Notes under the pieces: model-generated
Told to the model about the DNA's origin: nothing
Database searches by the model: none
What the model saw: only the letters and a program-made list of their open reading frames with translations
Made by a program: the position numbers and the translations under genes
Assembly: GCF_002915575.1 (NCBI RefSeq)
Contig: NZ_PQGD01000001.1
Coordinates: 1 to 64,000, forward strand
Length of the DNA: 64,000 nt
Direction: 5' to 3'
DNA from: Superficieibacter electus
Lineage (GTDB): Bacteria > Pseudomonadota > Gammaproteobacteria > Enterobacterales > Enterobacteriaceae
Part shown: in pieces, positions 21,458-30,719 of the stretch
Layout of the letters: each line of letters starts with the position of its first letter
Numbering within the stretch: position 1 is the stretch's first letter

Positions 21458-21923
21458 CGCAAAGTGGATGAATACCCTGAGTGTCGATCTGCGCGGCGTC
21501 ACCACCACCGCAGATCCACTCTTCCAGCCGTTCACTCAGGGCGCTGTCGCTGAGTTTTTCGCGTCCGCGAAGTGCACACTCCCAGACGATTAACACTCGC
21601 CATCCCTGCTCTCTGAGGCGTATAACATCGCGTTTGTCACGTTCAACGTTTTTACCAATTTTTTCCAGCCAGAATTGCGTCCGCGTCGCCGGAACCTTAA
21701 ATAAATAGCAGTCATGGTGATGCCAGAAACACCCGTGAGTAAAGATAACGCAACGGTAGTCGGCAATCACAAAATCCGGACGACCCGGTAAGCTGGCATC
21801 CTGTACGGTGAAAGTAAAACCGGGCGGCTCCAGCAACAGCGCCAGCCGTTTTTCAATAGCCGTGTCACGGGTGCCAATTGCCCGCATATTCTTACTGCGC
21901 GTGGCTTTATTATGGACGTCCAC
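21447..21923 (-). CDS. vsr: Very short patch repair endonuclease Vsr
   Basis: Endonuclease that nicks 5' of T in T:G mismatches made when 5-methylcytosine at Dcm sites is deaminated. The protein is 158 residues from a GTG start ([20 protein letters not shown]); E. coli Vsr is 156. Catalytic Asp lies in [10 protein letters not shown] and the metal/active site His residues in [13 protein letters not shown]. The start lies inside the dcm 3' end (14-base overlap), the same unusual arrangement known in E. coli. Longer in-frame upstream readings belong to dcm. Confidence 0.95.
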   Translation of the reverse strand: MDVHNKATRSKNMRAIGTRDTAIEKRLALLLEPPGFTFTVQDASLPGRPDFVIADYRCVIFTHGCFWHHHDCYLFKVPATRTQFWLEKIGKNVERDKRDVIRLREQGWRVLIVWECALRGREKLSDSALSERLEEWICGGGDAAQIDTQGIHPLCVIS

Positions 21924-23340
21924 CTGACCCGGCCCTTTCTTTACGCAGCGCGACCGCCTGAAGAATACGCGGCTTGAGTAATTTTGCCACCGCGGCAAAA
22001 GCCGGGACCACGACCGAATTACCAAACTGGCGATAAGCCTGGGTATCGGATACCGGAATGCGGAACTGATAGCCCTGAGGCGCTTCAAACCCCATCAGGC
22101 GGGCGCACTCGCGGGGAGTCAGGCGACGCGGGCGACGCTGCTGATTTACCGCATCATCGAAATTCACCTCGCCTAAGGCCCGATCCCAGCCGCGATCCAC
22201 GAGGATCTCCGCCCCGTCTTTGTAATAGCGGGCAGAAAGCGTGCGGGCAACACTGTGTGGGTTTGTCGGGTCAACCAGTCCAAAACCAAAGCCGTTGCCG
22301 CGCGCCTGATGCTTTTTCGCATAGCGGTAAAGATATTTCCACAGCACGGGCGTAAGAATAAATTTGGCATCCACGGTGGGTTCCAACAGCTCCGCAAAAC
22401 TCAGGCGTCGCTCAGGGTAGAGCGCGGGCAGATCGCGCAAAGTAAATCCTTTGTGCAGATTAAGATCGCGGCGAAAACCCACCAGCACAATCCGCTCGCG
22501 GTGCTGGGGCAGAAAATGTTGACCATCAATAATTTTTGGATCGTCCGCCCCCATCTCTGCAGCATCTGAGACTTCATAGCCCAGTTCATCGAGCGTTTGC
22601 ATGATGATACGGAACGTTTTCCCGCCGTCATGACTCTTCAGATTTTTAACGTTTTCCAGCACGAAGACAGGCGGGCGACGGGCGTCGATAATCCGCACCA
22701 CATCAAAGAACAGCGTGCCCTGCGTATCGCAGGCAAAACCATGGGCGCGGCCCAACGCATTTTTCTTCGACACGCCAGCCAGTGAAAAAGGCTGGCAGGG
22801 AAAGCCCGCCAATAACACGTCATGCTGAGGAATGACGCGACGGATGTGTTCTGCGGCCTGCTGATCGCTAATCTGAGGCTGATGGCTTAGCGTAACGTCA
22901 CGAATATCCTCGTTAAAATGATGCTGCTCCGGGTCACAGTACCAGTTCGCTTTATAGGTACGCACTGCATGTTTATTCCACTCGCTGGTAAAAATGCATT
23001 GCCCGCCAATGGCTTCGAAACCGTGACGGATGCCGCCAATACCGGCGAACAGGTCGATAAAACGAAACGCATAATGCGGATGGTGGGCCGGAGGCGGTGG
23101 AAGCAGCGCGGCCAAATGAGCCTGCTCATTTTCGCTCAGTCGCAGCCAGGCCCGCTCACTGGTTGCCACTCGTTTGAGAATGGCTGGACTCCAGTGGTTT
23201 TCCCCCAACGCACTTAGTTCGGCGACCAGCGTTTTCACGTCATAAATCGCCATCACCTGGCGCAGCAACGCATGGACGCGGGAAGATGGCGTTTGCGCGT
23301 CGGGCTCTGCTGGTGCCAGGAGAGAAAGGTTTTCCTGCAT
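21910..23340 (-). CDS. dcm: DNA-cytosine methyltransferase Dcm
   Basis: C5-cytosine methyltransferase for CC(A/T)GG. From ATG 23340 ([10 protein letters not shown]) it has 476 residues (E. coli 472). SAM-binding motif I is DLFAGIGG at about 96-103, the catalytic Cys is C182 in [11 protein letters not shown], the [12 protein letters not shown] and [11 protein letters not shown] motifs follow, and the C-terminal motif X reads [17 protein letters not shown] seven codons upstream is an alternative start. Its partner vsr overlaps the 3' end. Confidence 0.96.
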   Translation of the reverse strand: MQENLSLLAPAEPDAQTPSSRVHALLRQVMAIYDVKTLVAELSALGENHWSPAILKRVATSERAWLRLSENEQAHLAALLPPPPAHHPHYAFRFIDLFAGIGGIRHGFEAIGGQCIFTSEWNKHAVRTYKANWYCDPEQHHFNEDIRDVTLSHQPQISDQQAAEHIRRVIPQHDVLLAGFPCQPFSLAGVSKKNALGRAHGFACDTQGTLFFDVVRIIDARRPPVFVLENVKNLKSHDGGKTFRIIMQTLDELGYEVSDAAEMGADDPKIIDGQHFLPQHRERIVLVGFRRDLNLHKGFTLRDLPALYPERRLSFAELLEPTVDAKFILTPVLWKYLYRYAKKHQARGNGFGFGLVDPTNPHSVARTLSARYYKDGAEILVDRGWDRALGEVNFDDAVNQQRRPRRLTPRECARLMGFEAPQGYQFRIPVSDTQAYRQFGNSVVVPAFAAVAKLLKPRILQAVALRKERAGSGGRP

Positions 23341-23398
23341 AACATTAACCGGAGAAGACAAATATTTCTCAGAGTATCATAAATTTGCCGCCAGCGTT

Positions 23399-24094
23399 TC
23401 AGCCCTTCGGCGTAAAACGCGCAAGCACCTGCTCATCCAGCGAATCATGGCTCCCCTGTAACTCAGCGCTAAGCTTTGCCATATAGTGTACGAGAAAACG
23501 GGCATTCTCCCGTGCCAGCGCCCTGCCCTTTACCGTTTGCATTGTTGCAGGCAGACGCAATAGCTTCTGCTGAAAATGATCCAGCGCGAAGGCCCGGTCA
23601 TCCAGCACCCGAGTTTCGGCAAAGGGATCGTCCGCGTCAAAAAGCGCAACGTTGAGGGAACCCGCCACGGCAAAAACTCGCGCCAGCCCGATCGCCCCCA
23701 ACGCCTCCAGCCGATCGGCGTCCTGCACAATTCGTGCTTCCTCCGTGCGTGGTCCAATTGCGGCACTATAGCTATGGGCTTCAATCGCATGCATCACCAT
23801 TGAATAGCGCTCTGCAGGAAAATCGGCAAAGTCTGTCGCCAAAATGCGCCGGGTTTTCTCTGCCGCCAGTTGCGACGAGCGGTGACGCTGCGGGTCATTC
23901 TTCGGCAGGCTGACGATATCATGGAAATAGCAGGCGGTAAGGATAACCAGTTCATCCACCACAAGCCCTTGCGCAAGCTGACGGGCCGTGCTCCATACCC
24001 GACGAAAATGTGCCAGATCGTGAGCAGCATCTGCGCTGTGATAATGCTGTTGAAACCAGCGTTCATAACGTTGCTGCCAGAAGATAAGGTCCAT
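23399..24094 (-). CDS. yedJ: HD-domain phosphohydrolase YedJ
   Basis: Metal-dependent HD-superfamily hydrolase of 231 residues. The metal-binding pattern is H...HD...[11 protein letters not shown] near residue 24, then [22 protein letters not shown] with the HD pair, and [12 protein letters not shown] with the last Asp. E. coli YedJ has the same length. Substrate unknown; relatives act on nucleotides or phosphoesters. Confidence 0.92.
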   Translation of the reverse strand: MDLIFWQQRYERWFQQHYHSADAAHDLAHFRRVWSTARQLAQGLVVDELVILTACYFHDIVSLPKNDPQRHRSSQLAAEKTRRILATDFADFPAERYSMVMHAIEAHSYSAAIGPRTEEARIVQDADRLEALGAIGLARVFAVAGSLNVALFDADDPFAETRVLDDRAFALDHFQQKLLRLPATMQTVKGRALARENARFLVHYMAKLSAELQGSHDSLDEQVLARFTPKG

Positions 24095-24115
24095 AACATT
24101 CCTGCAAATAAGTCA

Positions 24116-24385
24116 TTAAAGGTCCGGCTGACGAGCACGCGTATACCATGCCAGCCCACCTAAAAGCAGTGTAATCGAACTTAATACCAAAAATCCCAGC
24201 AGTGCACCAAGCCATTTACCGGTTGCCGTTCCCCAGTCTCCGTCTACTGTCGCGCCGGGAATGCTCTGCACGTGGCTCACCACCCAGCAATAGCGCACCA
24301 TGGCCCAGGCAAAGTAGCCGCAAAAGCCATAAAATAGCCAGAGTGCCAACTTTCCACCCGGGCTACGGCTCATTTTTTCGTCCAT
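24116..24385 (-). CDS. yedR: Small inner membrane protein at the yedR position
   Basis: From ATG 24385 (MDEKMSRSPGGK) the product has 89 residues with two hydrophobic spans (about 14-35 and 54-78) and a basic end YTRARQPDL. In-frame ATGs at 24406 and 24460 would lengthen it by 7 or 25 residues; I chose 24385 for its AAGAGA site. It sits between yedJ and the rseX/porin region, where E. coli has yedR; the symbol is given by position and I cannot confirm sequence similarity from memory. Confidence 0.6.
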   Translation of the reverse strand: MDEKMSRSPGGKLALWLFYGFCGYFAWAMVRYCWVVSHVQSIPGATVDGDWGTATGKWLGALLGFLVLSSITLLLGGLAWYTRARQPDL

Positions 24386-24600
24386 AAAATTATCTCTTGT
24401 GATCATCGTTTCTTTATCTGGCAACCAATACGGTTTCACTACATCTGTGACAGCGTTCACAGTATAGTCAGGTTCTTGAGTCGGCCAGGGTAAATTAATT
24501 AAAAATATATATGAAAATATATTTAAAATTCATCAAACAAATACAAATAATATAAAAAATCGCTTTATTTAGAAAATTAACTATGTAACTATTAGCCCGT

Positions 24601-24691
24601 TATTAGCCTTTTGTTGTTACCACTGCACTTGTTATTATTCTATGTATTGTTGTCATCGACAAGCCTGACTACGCCGTCAGGCTTTTTTTTT
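24601..24691 (+). ncRNA. rseX: Probable small RNA RseX
   Basis: The gap 24386-25005 contains no gene, but a clear Rho-independent terminator (AAGCCTGAC / GTCAGGCTT stem then nine Ts, 24661-24691) ends a transcript with no coding sequence in front. E. coli RseX is a 91-nt Hfq-binding RNA encoded between yedR and the ompS-type gene yedS that blocks ompA and ompC mRNAs; position, strand toward the porin and size fit. The 5' end is set only by the known length. An AT-rich promoter-like stretch (TATGTAACTATT) lies just upstream. Confidence 0.75.
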
Positions 24692-25005
24692 GGTGGCTCA
24701 TAATTCATACGCATTATCTATATAAAAACCATTTCAATCATCAACATGAATTAAATTTACATTTGATATACTTAAATGTTCAACATAAATTAAATAAATG
24801 CCAATTTATCAATAAGTTAAATGACAAGAGATGCATTCATAACAAGTGTGAATTCCAGAGTCTTTAGAAACACTTTGTAATGTTAGATATAATTTACTTA
24901 CATCTTTCCTTGCAATTATAATGAACTTAATAGAATAGTATCAGATGTGTGATCCAGATCGGATTACATATATTCATAAAAATTATCCCTGGAAGGAAAT
25001 ATATA
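24692..25005 (+). promoter_or_regulatory. Long AT-rich leader of the ompS-type porin
   Basis: About 310 bases without a gene, more than 70% A+T by eye, with runs such as AACATAAATTAAATAAATGCC. Porin genes of this group (ompS1 in Salmonella) have long, OmpR- and H-NS-controlled upstream regions, and the base composition fits H-NS binding. I could not pick out a defined OmpR box with confidence. Confidence 0.45.
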
Positions 25006-26220
25006 ATGAAAAGAAAAGTACTGGCGATTATTGTGCCTGCCTTATTAATGGCAGGTGCTGCAAATGCGGCCGAAATCTATAACAATAATGGCAATAAATT
25101 TGATATTAATGCCAAAGTTGATGCCCGTCATACCTTCTCAGATGACACAGGTAATGATGGCGATGAAACGTATATTGAAGTAGGTTTCAGAGGCGAAACG
25201 CAGATCACCAATGACACCGATGGCAACAATGCATTGACCGGCTTCGGCGAGGCGTTGGGTAAAGTTATCGCCAGCGATACTGAAAATAGCGGCGGTAACG
25301 GTTATATGAAACTGGCGTATGCTGGTCTGAAATTCGGCCAGGCAGGCTCTTTCGATTATGGCCGTAACTACGGCGTGATTTATGACGTTGAAGCCTATAC
25401 CGATATGCTGCCCGTCTTCGGTGGGGATTCCTACACCTGGACCGATAACTATATGGTTGGCCGTGCTAACGGCGTTGCCACCTACCGTAATACCGACTTC
25501 TTCGGTATGGTGGACGGCTGGAATTTTGCGCTGCAATATCAGGGCAACAACGAAAACGGCGGCACCGATGACGGCCTGAATGAAGGAACCAAAAACCGTC
25601 ATGATGGCGACGACTTCCGCCTCGACAACGGTGACGGTTTCGGGATGTCCACCAGCTACGACTTTGACTTTGGCCTGAGCCTGGGTGCAGCCTACTCCAG
25701 TTCTGACCGTACTGACGAGCAGGTTGCTGCTGGCCTTCATCATAATAACCGTTACAGCAAATACGCAGGCGGTGATACTGCTGAAGCCTGGACGGTGGGT
25801 GCGAGATACAGCGCCAGCGTTATGGGCAATGACGAACTGTATTTGGCAATGATGTACGCTGAAACCCGTAATATGACGCCTTACGGAACTGATGGTATCG
25901 CCAACCAGACCCAGAACTTCGAAGCTGTAGCACAGTATCAATTCGATTTTGGTCTGCGTCCAACGTTAGCCTGGGTTTACTCCAAAGGCAAAGACATGGG
26001 CGGCTATAAAGGCAGACACGATAACCGTTCTGTCATCGAATATACCGATAAAGCGCTGGTTAACTATATCGACATTGGCGCAACCTACTACTTTAATAAA
26101 AACTTCTCCACCTACGTTGATTACAAAATCAACCTGCTGGACGAAGATGTTAACTTCTATGATGAAAACGGTATTTCCACCGATGATATCGTGGGTGTAG
26201 GTCTGGTCTATCAGTTCTGA
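25006..26220 (+). CDS. General porin of the OmpS1/YedS type
   Basis: Trimeric outer membrane general porin of the OmpC/OmpF family, 404 residues. The signal peptide MKRKVLAIIVPALLMAGAANA is cleaved before AEIYNNNGNKFD, the invariant mature start. Loop 3 is PVFGGDSYTWTDNYM and the last strand ends VGVGLVYQF with terminal Phe. An in-frame upstream ATG at 24949 was rejected because it precedes the signal peptide. Position between yedR/rseX and serU corresponds to the E. coli pseudogene yedS and Salmonella ompS1; here the gene is intact. A terminator follows. Confidence 0.92.
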   Translation: MKRKVLAIIVPALLMAGAANAAEIYNNNGNKFDINAKVDARHTFSDDTGNDGDETYIEVGFRGETQITNDTDGNNALTGFGEALGKVIASDTENSGGNGYMKLAYAGLKFGQAGSFDYGRNYGVIYDVEAYTDMLPVFGGDSYTWTDNYMVGRANGVATYRNTDFFGMVDGWNFALQYQGNNENGGTDDGLNEGTKNRHDGDDFRLDNGDGFGMSTSYDFDFGLSLGAAYSSSDRTDEQVAAGLHHNNRYSKYAGGDTAEAWTVGARYSASVMGNDELYLAMMYAETRNMTPYGTDGIANQTQNFEAVAQYQFDFGLRPTLAWVYSKGKDMGGYKGRHDNRSVIEYTDKALVNYIDIGATYYFNKNFSTYVDYKINLLDEDVNFYDENGISTDDIVGVGLVYQF

Positions 26221-26236
26221 TTTTCACGCTTCAACG

Positions 26237-26265
26237 AAGCCCGCCGCGTGCGGGCTTTTTTGTTT
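26237..26265 (+). terminator. Rho-independent terminator after the porin
   Basis: Stem AAGCCCGC / GCGGGCTT with a 5-base loop, followed by six Ts and TGTTTT, starts 17 bases after the porin stop. Confidence 0.9.
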
Positions 26266-26384
26266 TAATAAAAGAGCATTCCGATCGCGCCAGGCCGTAA
26301 GCGGTTATAAAATAATCATTGGTGGGTAAAAAAAGCAACTGTGACGAGTGTCGTTGAAAGCGAAGCGGGTAAGTGTTTGAATAA

Positions 26385-26474
26385 TGGCGGAGAGAGGGGG
26401 ATTTGAACCCCCGGTAGAGTTGCCCCTACTCCGGTTTTCGAGACCGGTCCGTTCAGCCGCTCCGGCATCTCTCC
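26385..26474 (-). tRNA. serU: tRNA-Ser (anticodon CGA)
   Basis: Minus strand reads GGAGAGATGCCGGAGCGGCT and onward, 90 bases with the long variable arm of a serine tRNA, anticodon CGA in GGTCTCGAAAACC, the T loop GGTTCAAAT and an encoded CCA end. Matches E. coli serU in place (before mtfA/asnT) and anticodon; it reads UCG codons. Confidence 0.96.
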
Positions 26475-26567
26475 GTTTTGATGGTTGCAATAATGCCAGG
26501 AAATTTGGCATTTTAACAGTCCCAGTCCCTTCAATTATGTTCAAGTGATGAGTTTGCGAGCAAAACG

Positions 26568-27362
26568 ATGATTAAGTGGCCCTGGAAAGCACATGAATCA
26601 CCCCGTAGCCCTGATTTCCCGTGGGAGCAGGCCCTTGCGATCCCTGTTTTAGCCAGCTTATCAATAGATGAGCAGGCGAAACTTATCCAGCTTGCCGAGC
26701 GTTTTGTTCAGCATAAACGCATTGTCGCCCTACAAGGTCTTGAGCTGGATACACTACAAAACTGTCGCATCGCCCTGCTCTTCTGCCTGCCGGTACTGTC
26801 GTTGGGCATCGAGTGGCTGGATGGTTTTCATGAGGTTCTGATTTACCCGGCACCTTTTGTGGTTGATGACGAATGGGAAGATGATATCGGGCTGGTGCAT
26901 AATCAGCGTCAGGTGCAATCGGGGCAAAGCTGGCAGCAAGGGCCAGTCATACTTAACTGGCTGGATATTCAGGACTCCTTTGACGCCTCAGGCTTTAATC
27001 TGATTGTGCATGAAGTGGCACATAAACTGGATACCCGTAATGGCGATCGTGCCAGCGGTGTCCCTTTTATCCCCCTGCGTGAAGTCGCTGGCTGGGAGCA
27101 TGACCTGCACGCGGCAATGAACAATATTCAGGATGAGATTGATATGGTGGGGGAAAGTGCCTCCAGCATTGATGCCTATGCGGCAACCGATCCAGCAGAG
27201 TGTTTTGCCGTGCTTTCAGAGTATTTTTTCAGTGCGCCAGAGCTTTTCGCTCCGCGCTTTCCGGCGTTGTGGCAACGTTTTTGTCGCTTCTATCAGCAGG
27301 ACCCGCTTCAACGTCTTCGGGAAAACAGCGAACCGGAAAGCCGGCACTCGCTGGTACATTAA
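26568..27362 (+). CDS. mtfA: Mlc titration factor / zinc metallopeptidase MtfA
   Basis: MtfA binds the glucose repressor Mlc and so relieves repression of ptsG; it is also a zinc aminopeptidase. The 264-residue protein has the active-site motif HEVAH at 148-152, with the same numbering as E. coli, and a conserved Glu further on ([15 protein letters not shown]). Stands alone between tRNA-Ser and tRNA-Asn. Confidence 0.95.
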   Translation: MIKWPWKAHESPRSPDFPWEQALAIPVLASLSIDEQAKLIQLAERFVQHKRIVALQGLELDTLQNCRIALLFCLPVLSLGIEWLDGFHEVLIYPAPFVVDDEWEDDIGLVHNQRQVQSGQSWQQGPVILNWLDIQDSFDASGFNLIVHEVAHKLDTRNGDRASGVPFIPLREVAGWEHDLHAAMNNIQDEIDMVGESASSIDAYAATDPAECFAVLSEYFFSAPELFAPRFPALWQRFCRFYQQDPLQRLRENSEPESRHSLVH

Positions 27363-27462
27363 AAACGCAGTCTGAATCATTATTAACCAGTTGAATTAAG
27401 TGGTTAAATTTACCGTTGACATGAAACAAGGGGGCCAGTAATATGCGCCCCGTTCACACGAT

Positions 27463-27538
27463 TCCTCTGTAGTTCAGTCGGTAGAACGGCGGACTGTTAA
27501 TCCGTATGTCACTGGTTCGAGTCCAGTCAGAGGAGCCA
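27463..27538 (+). tRNA. asnT: tRNA-Asn (GTT), copy 1 (asnT position)
   Basis: Seventy-six bases from TCCTCTGTAGTTCAGTCGGT to an encoded CCA, anticodon GTT in GGACTGTTAATCC. The same gene recurs at 50818, 60592 and 62414. Its 3' end is a known integration site for P4-type integrases (the Yersinia high-pathogenicity island uses asn tRNA genes); integrase debris follows directly. Confidence 0.97.
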
Positions 27539-27696
27539 AATTTTTATTTTCATGCCGCTTTATGAATTCCTGTCTACTGTCTGTTCAACAAGTTAGCGTG
27601 AAAATCCTTCCCGGTGCATTTTGATTTATCCTCCGTATCAGAAAAAATGCTGGTCAACTACGGGGACTGGTTAATGTGATAATGGCGTGACCCCAT

Positions 27697-27798
27697 ATGC
27701 CTCTTACCGACGCAAACATCCGCATTCGCAAGTCTTCTGATAACCCCTTTAAAGTCTCCGATTCTCACAGTTCCGGGTACCCCTCGCGCTATCTTTAG
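27697..27798 (+). pseudogene. Remnant of a P4-type integrase N-terminus
   Basis: The reading MPLTDANIRIRKSSDNPFKV then SDSH resembles the N-terminal SAM-like domain of P4/HPI integrases and is homologous to the better preserved copy at 62652, as is the 160 bases between it and the tRNA. It stops after 33 codons, and nothing recognisable as the catalytic domain follows. The stretch from here to 28103 contains no gene that I can identify. Confidence 0.75.
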
Positions 27799-28063
27799 TT
27801 GGCTACGTTCCTGATGAGACGAGCGACCACGGTCTTCAGCAGTTATGTATCAGATCCAATAGCGGGATAAGGTGCCCTTATCGGCACCATTTTTATAGCA
27901 ACAGCCTGATTCTCCACTCACTCCGCCAGTCTCGCTGTTATCTGAAGGCGTTGCCCCCCTTTTCTATTTTTTCTGAAACGATTATCAACTTTAGCGCTCC
28001 TTTAAACGTAGTTTCGTACCGCCACTCCATATCAAAAACAGATTAATCGTTTACATCACAATT

Positions 28064-28076
28064 GTTATGTTATAAC
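28064..28076. promoter_or_regulatory. Zur-box-like palindrome before aztA
   Basis: GTTATGTTATAAC fits the core of the enterobacterial Zur box (GTTATA-N-TATAAC, i.e. GTTAT-N3-ATAAC) and lies 28 bases before the aztA start, where a zinc-loaded repressor would block transcription. The identical 13-mer is at 37297 and its exact reverse complement at 41378. Confidence 0.75.
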
Positions 28077-28103
28077 GTTGCAAATAGTAACTAATTATAT
28101 GGA

Positions 28104-28850
28104 ATGGATGTCATGCACGATTTCTCTTTACGTTTTACAAATCTGGCGCTGGGCTATGAGGGTTTACCGGCGATACAAAATATTACCGGAACGATACAAA
28201 AAGGCACCCTTACTGCAATCATTGGCCCTAACGGTTCTGGTAAGTCAACTCTACTTAAAGGGATCGCAGGGATTCTCGCTCCGTTAAGTGGCTCCTGTAC
28301 CATAGACCCAAATGCGCGCATTGCCTATCTGCCGCAGATAGCAGAATTGGATCGTACCTTCCCTGCCACCGTTGCCGATTTAGTTTCCCTCGGATTGTGG
28401 CCAGAAAGAGGATTGTTGCGTTCACACAGAGAGGAGGATCGAAAACGCCTTAACGATGCGCTGGTTTCCGTAGGATTAGCCGGATTTGAAAAAAGGCCAC
28501 TCAGTGCATTATCCGGAGGACAACTTCAACGTGCGCTGTTTGCCAGGGTCATTCTGCAACAGGCAGATATCATCCTGCTTGATGAGCCGTTTAACGCGAT
28601 CGACGCCTCTACAATCAATGATTTGCTCACCCTGATTAAAGCCTGGCACGCCGCAAAACGCACGGTACTGGCGGTGATGCACGATCTCAGCCTGGTCAGA
28701 AATCATTTCACACAGGCCATTTTCGTCAATGGAGAATTAATTGCCTGTGGCAGCACAGAACAGGTCTTAAACCATCGTGCGCTTTTACTGATGCAAGGGA
28801 TGGATACTGCCGGTACGTTACCTGTACAGCATGAGACAGTGCACCAATGA
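28104..28850 (+). CDS. aztA: Zinc ABC transporter ATPase AztA
   Basis: ATPase of a cluster A-I metal ABC importer, 248 residues. Walker A GPNGSGKST is at 41-49, the signature LSGGQLQRAL near 134, Walker B ADIILLDEP follows, and the switch His is in MHDLSLV. First gene of aztABCD; the stop overlaps aztB by four bases. ATG 28113 is an alternative start. The Zur-type operator upstream and the AztD gene downstream identify the substrate as zinc rather than manganese or iron. Distinct from the core ZnuC, which is not in this window. Confidence 0.88.
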   Translation: MDVMHDFSLRFTNLALGYEGLPAIQNITGTIQKGTLTAIIGPNGSGKSTLLKGIAGILAPLSGSCTIDPNARIAYLPQIAELDRTFPATVADLVSLGLWPERGLLRSHREEDRKRLNDALVSVGLAGFEKRPLSALSGGQLQRALFARVILQQADIILLDEPFNAIDASTINDLLTLIKAWHAAKRTVLAVMHDLSLVRNHFTQAIFVNGELIACGSTEQVLNHRALLLMQGMDTAGTLPVQHETVHQ

Positions 28851-29704
28851 ACTCACTTTATGAATGGTTTCTGGCACCGTTTATGGAGTTCGGTTTTATG
28901 CGCCGGGCACTTTACGGCTCCTCTCTGCTTTGTTTAAGTGCCTGTCCGGTTGGTGTCTTTTTGACGTTACGAAGGATGAGCCTGGTGGGCGATGCGATGT
29001 CGCACGCAATCTTGCCTGGTGCGGCAATCGGCTTTTTGCTGTATGGATTAGATATCTTACCGATGACTCTTGGCGGGCTTGCCGCCGGCCTGATCGTCGC
29101 TATTTTTGCAGGTATGGTTTCGCGCTTAACCATTCAGAAAGAAGACGCATCAATGGCGGCTTTTTATTTAATCTCACTGGCGCTCGGCGTGCTTATTGTC
29201 TCGCTACGTGGGTCAAGCGTCGATCTTATGCATGTCCTGTTTGGCACTGTCCTTGCGCTTAATCAGGAAGCACTTATCTTAATCCTCTCCGTCTCCTTGC
29301 TGACTATTTCGCTGATATGGCTTTTCTGGCGCGCACTGATTGCAGAATGTCTTGACCCTTTATTTCTTCGCTCAGTTTCACGTCTGGGATCGTCAGTACA
29401 TTTTATTTTCCTCTCCCTGGTGGTGCTTAATCTTGTCGCCGGTTTTCAGGCGCTGGGCACGTTACTTTCCGTTGGGGTAATGATCCTGCCAGCCGTAACG
29501 GCTCGGTTCTGGACGCAACGCGTCGTGACTCTGTGCATCGCGTCTATTCTGACCGGTTTGCTTTCCTGTGTAAGCGGCCTGTTATTTTCATTTCATTTTT
29601 CACTGCCTTCAGGACCCTCGATCATATTATCCGCAGGGTGTATGTATCTTTTTTCTGCTGCCGCAGTGATGGCGAAAGACATTCGCTTAAAGAAAATCCA
29701 TTAA
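28847..29704 (+). CDS. aztB: Zinc ABC transporter permease AztB
   Basis: ABC-3 family metal permease of 285 residues with about eight hydrophobic segments and the family motif MSLVGDAMSHAILPGAAIGF near residues 44-63; LLSVGVMILPAVTARF marks the second half. It would form the membrane channel with AztA, taking zinc from AztC. Overlaps aztA by four bases, and aztC starts 31 bases further. Confidence 0.88.
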   Translation: MNSLYEWFLAPFMEFGFMRRALYGSSLLCLSACPVGVFLTLRRMSLVGDAMSHAILPGAAIGFLLYGLDILPMTLGGLAAGLIVAIFAGMVSRLTIQKEDASMAAFYLISLALGVLIVSLRGSSVDLMHVLFGTVLALNQEALILILSVSLLTISLIWLFWRALIAECLDPLFLRSVSRLGSSVHFIFLSLVVLNLVAGFQALGTLLSVGVMILPAVTARFWTQRVVTLCIASILTGLLSCVSGLLFSFHFSLPSGPSIILSAGCMYLFSAAAVMAKDIRLKKIH

Positions 29705-29735
29705 TTTTTATTCACACCGAAGGGGGACATATTTA

Positions 29736-30683
29736 ATGAGAAAATCAGGCATTATTCTTTTATATCAGTTAATGACATCACTACTATTTTTATTTGCTGC
29801 TATTCCGGCGACAGCAAAATTAAACGTCATCGCCAGTTTTTCAATTATTGGTGATATGGCGAAAAATATCGGTCAGGATCGCATTGAATTGCGTACCATT
29901 GTCGGCCCTAACGGAGATGCTCATGTTTATGAACCCTCTCCGTCTGATGCCATCGCTATGTCGAAAGCAGATGTTATTCTGGTCAATGGATTACAACTTG
30001 AAGGTTTCATTTCGCGCTTGATTGAGGCAAGCGAAACCTCCGCTCCGGTTATCGAAACGACAAAAGGCGCAGATATCCTTAGAGACCCGGCTGGCGGCCA
30101 TTATCATTTTTACGATGGCAAAGCAGTTTTTCATGCTGCGCCATTTGATCCCCATGCATGGCAATCAGTAAGCAACGCCAGAATTTACGTGAAAAATATT
30201 ACCGTGGCATTTTGCGCAAAAGATAAAAATAATTGTGATTTTTATCAGGCTAATGCCCGTGCCTATGATGAAAAGCTTGCTGCGCTGGAAAACGAAGTCA
30301 TTAACGTTGTCGCGACCATCCCTGAAAAGAAACGGACGATAGTTGTCGGTCATAACGCATTCAAATACTTTGAGCGGGCCTATGGAATACGTTTCTTATC
30401 CCCCCAGGGCATATCCACAGAATCAGAAGCCTCTGCAGCGGATGTTGCAGGCATTCTGAAGCAAATAAAAGAAAATAACGCATCAGCAGTATTTTCCGAA
30501 AATATTTCTAATCCCCGCCTGGTTGAACAAATCGCCAGAGAAGCAGGCCTTGAGGTAGCGGGTGTTCTGTATACAGACGCCTTATCTGAGCCAGAAGGCC
30601 CGGCATCTTCATATATTGCGATGATGCAACATAACGTCACGACGATTGCTGCGGCAAGTCATCGTCGTAATTCCCAGCCATAA
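29736..30683 (+). CDS. aztC: Zinc-binding periplasmic protein AztC
   Basis: Cluster A-I solute-binding protein of 315 residues with a signal peptide ending near IPATA-K. The four expected zinc ligands are all present: H63 (GDAHVYEPSP), H140 (FDPHAWQ), H206 (VVGHNAFKYF) and D281 (LYTDALS), in the same order as in AztC of Paracoccus. The loop after the first ligand is short and holds only GGHYHFYDG rather than the long His-rich loop of ZnuA, as expected for a protein loaded by AztD. GGAC ribosome site upstream (GGGGGAC). Confidence 0.9.
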   Translation: MRKSGIILLYQLMTSLLFLFAAIPATAKLNVIASFSIIGDMAKNIGQDRIELRTIVGPNGDAHVYEPSPSDAIAMSKADVILVNGLQLEGFISRLIEASETSAPVIETTKGADILRDPAGGHYHFYDGKAVFHAAPFDPHAWQSVSNARIYVKNITVAFCAKDKNNCDFYQANARAYDEKLAALENEVINVVATIPEKKRTIVVGHNAFKYFERAYGIRFLSPQGISTESEASAADVAGILKQIKENNASAVFSENISNPRLVEQIAREAGLEVAGVLYTDALSEPEGPASSYIAMMQHNVTTIAAASHRRNSQP

Positions 30684-30719
30684 AAACTACACGATCATTT
30701 TATACCTATGGAGATAACG

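Noticed and set aside
25138-25941. A 267-codon open frame antisense to the porin gene
   Set aside because: It mirrors a strongly biased outer membrane porin sequence, has no ribosome site or family features, and the porin is unambiguous.
28104-30683. This ABC system as the core ZnuABC
   Set aside because: The binding protein lacks the long His-rich loop, an AztD gene follows, and the genes are in one operon rather than the divergent znuA/znuCB layout.
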